From Ruminococcus sp. UBA3855 (GTDB taxonomy: Bacteria > Bacillota > Clostridia > Oscillospirales > Ruminococcaceae): DNA of 5,296 bases. Position 1 is the stretch's first letter. The number at the start of each line of letters is the position of its first letter. Positions 4,583 through 5,296 of the stretch are shown one piece after another. A program made the translations under genes and the position numbers. The stretch spans positions 1 to 5,296 of the forward strand of contig DGHF01000078.1 of the NCBI GenBank assembly GCA_002392545.1. Direction: 5' to 3'. The notes under the pieces were generated by a model. That model was not told the DNA's origin and did not search any database. It saw nothing but the letters and a program-made list of their open reading frames with translations.

Positions 4583-5296
4583 TCATTCCAGCGTTTCCAG
4601 CCCCACGAGGGATTTCAGAATTTTCATTGCATCTGCATCCTCGACAGTGTCGTTGTGATTTACGTCAGAAGCCAGTACGCCGTAATTGCTCAATGTGCGG
4701 ATACCCAACAAAGATTGATTCACTGCCAGTACGTCAACAATACCTGTTTCTCCGTCTGCGGTTGCATCTCCGTTTGTGATTTCAACGTTGCTTACGTCCC
4801 CTATAAGATTGTAAAAATTCCATTCCGTTACCAGTTCATGACGGATAACATTCTTGAATTCTTCACCAAGCAAATCTACACCGTTTCCGACATATGTGGG
4901 AACGCAGAAATACCCATCATTATTATAGGGATTATAGGGGCTGTAAGTTTCCGGAATCGAGAGGTCTCCAATCCATACACTGCCCTCTGTACTGCCGATA
5001 ATATCACCGACCTGCAATTCTCTTCCATCAATTTCTGCAACACCACTCAGCCAGCCCCTGCACTCAGCTTTCACACCAAACTGAAGTACTGTATAGCCCC
5101 TAATCTTTCCATTGCTTTGACGAAATACACCCGTCACCAAGAAATTAGCACCAATGGTTTCTTTCGTGAACAATCCAAGGCGAGAGTAGGAGAATTTTTC
5201 TGTTTCAAGTGTATAGTCATCATAGTCATGATAGGAAAAGTCAAGTGCCCATTCTTCTTCGGAGGATGCATTCACATTCAGAGGAATCACCGGAAT
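4583..5296 (-). CDS. Secreted dockerin protein, paralogue 2 (5' end outside the window)
   Basis: The frame is open to the window edge, and 237 residues are visible. It begins within the signal peptide (IPVIPLNVNASS, matching IPVIPLNANASS of paralogue 1), so roughly 17 residues and the start codon are missing; the internal GTG at 5290 is not a start. After the NVNA cleavage region comes a domain of about 165 residues homologous to that of paralogue 1. It is strongly conserved at ALDF-YH-YDDY-LET, VTGVFR, ECRGWL, EIDG-ELQVGDIIGSTEGS and GNGVDLLGEEFKNVIRHELV, and variable between these, with several insertions. The last 62 residues are a dockerin identical to that of paralogue 1. It is probably exported and bound to a cohesin. 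It lies upstream of paralogue 1 in the same likely operon, whose promoter would be beyond the window. The catalytic or binding role of the main domain is unknown. Confidence 0.92.
   Translation of the reverse strand: MPVIPLNVNASSEEEWALDFSYHDYDDYTLETEKFSYSRLGLFTKETIGANFLVTGVFRQSNGKIRGYTVLQFGVKAECRGWLSGVAEIDGRELQVGDIIGSTEGSVWIGDLSIPETYSPYNPYNNDGYFCVPTYVGNGVDLLGEEFKNVIRHELVTEWNFYNLIGDVSNVEITNGDATADGETGIVDVLAVNQSLLGIRTLSNYGVLASDVNHNDTVEDADAMKILKSLVGLETLE
4585..4791 (-). repeat. Dockerin-coding direct repeat, copy 2
   Basis: This is the partner of 3784-3990, offset by 801 bases, with two mismatches in 207 bases (4773 and 4776). Even the stop codons differ (TAA in copy 1, TGA here), so identity begins exactly at the coding end. 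Confidence 0.95.
4833..4898 (-). repeat. Second conserved block of the paralogues, copy 2
   Basis: This is the partner of 4035-4100, offset by 798 bases. The three-base change in offset relative to the dockerin repeat shows that one codon was gained or lost in the divergent stretch between the two blocks. Confidence 0.85.

Noticed and set aside
3733..4779. Two plus-strand frames with near-identical ends (3733-3978 and 4570-4779)
   Set aside because: They are antisense shadows of the duplicated dockerin-coding DNA. The likeness comes from the repeat, not from real genes.

Overview
The window looks like a chromosomal piece of a gut or rumen Clostridia-type Firmicute, most likely Ruminococcus-like (Oscillospiraceae). 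The reasons are a lipoprotein with cohesin sequence, two secreted proteins ending in type I-like dockerins, a eukaryote-type single-chain glycyl-tRNA synthetase, strong Shine-Dalgarno sites and moderate-to-low GC. Species assignment is inference; no rRNA or other marker gene is present.

Layout. (1) 49-906, plus strand: a two-gene, AT-rich operon. It encodes a protein with an excisionase/MerR-type helix-turn-helix, a membrane segment and a coiled coil (169 aa), then a small single-span membrane protein (110 aa). Neither has a function I recognise. (2) 949-994: a terminator hairpin with T tracts on both sides, shared with the convergent gene that follows. (3) 1013-2395, minus strand: glycyl-tRNA synthetase. 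(4) 2396-2642: a divergent intergenic region with two strong sigma-70-type promoters back to back and a 6-bp dyad between them. (5) 2643-3707, plus strand: a lipoprotein with a long disordered linker. It ends with the C-terminal half of a cohesin followed by the N-terminal half of a cohesin, the order expected of a circularly permuted domain. (6) 3735-3759: a second shared terminator. (7) 3782-5296, minus strand: two tandem paralogous genes, the second running off the window. Each encodes a secreted protein with a domain I do not recognise and a C-terminal dockerin. The dockerin-coding DNA of the two is identical over 188 bp although the upstream domains have clearly diverged.

How they may work together. 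The lipoprotein would sit on the outer face of the membrane, and the dockerin proteins would be exported. A cohesin-dockerin contact between them is an attractive inference, because the genes are convergent neighbours, but the sequence does not prove it. The glycyl-tRNA synthetase is housekeeping. The first operon looks like an unrelated accessory module.

The most interesting point is the apparently permuted cohesin. The next are the homogenised dockerins on an undescribed secreted domain and the membrane-tethered HTH/coiled-coil pair. There is no gene-free stretch longer than about 300 bases, and I see no tRNA, rRNA, CRISPR array or insertion sequence.
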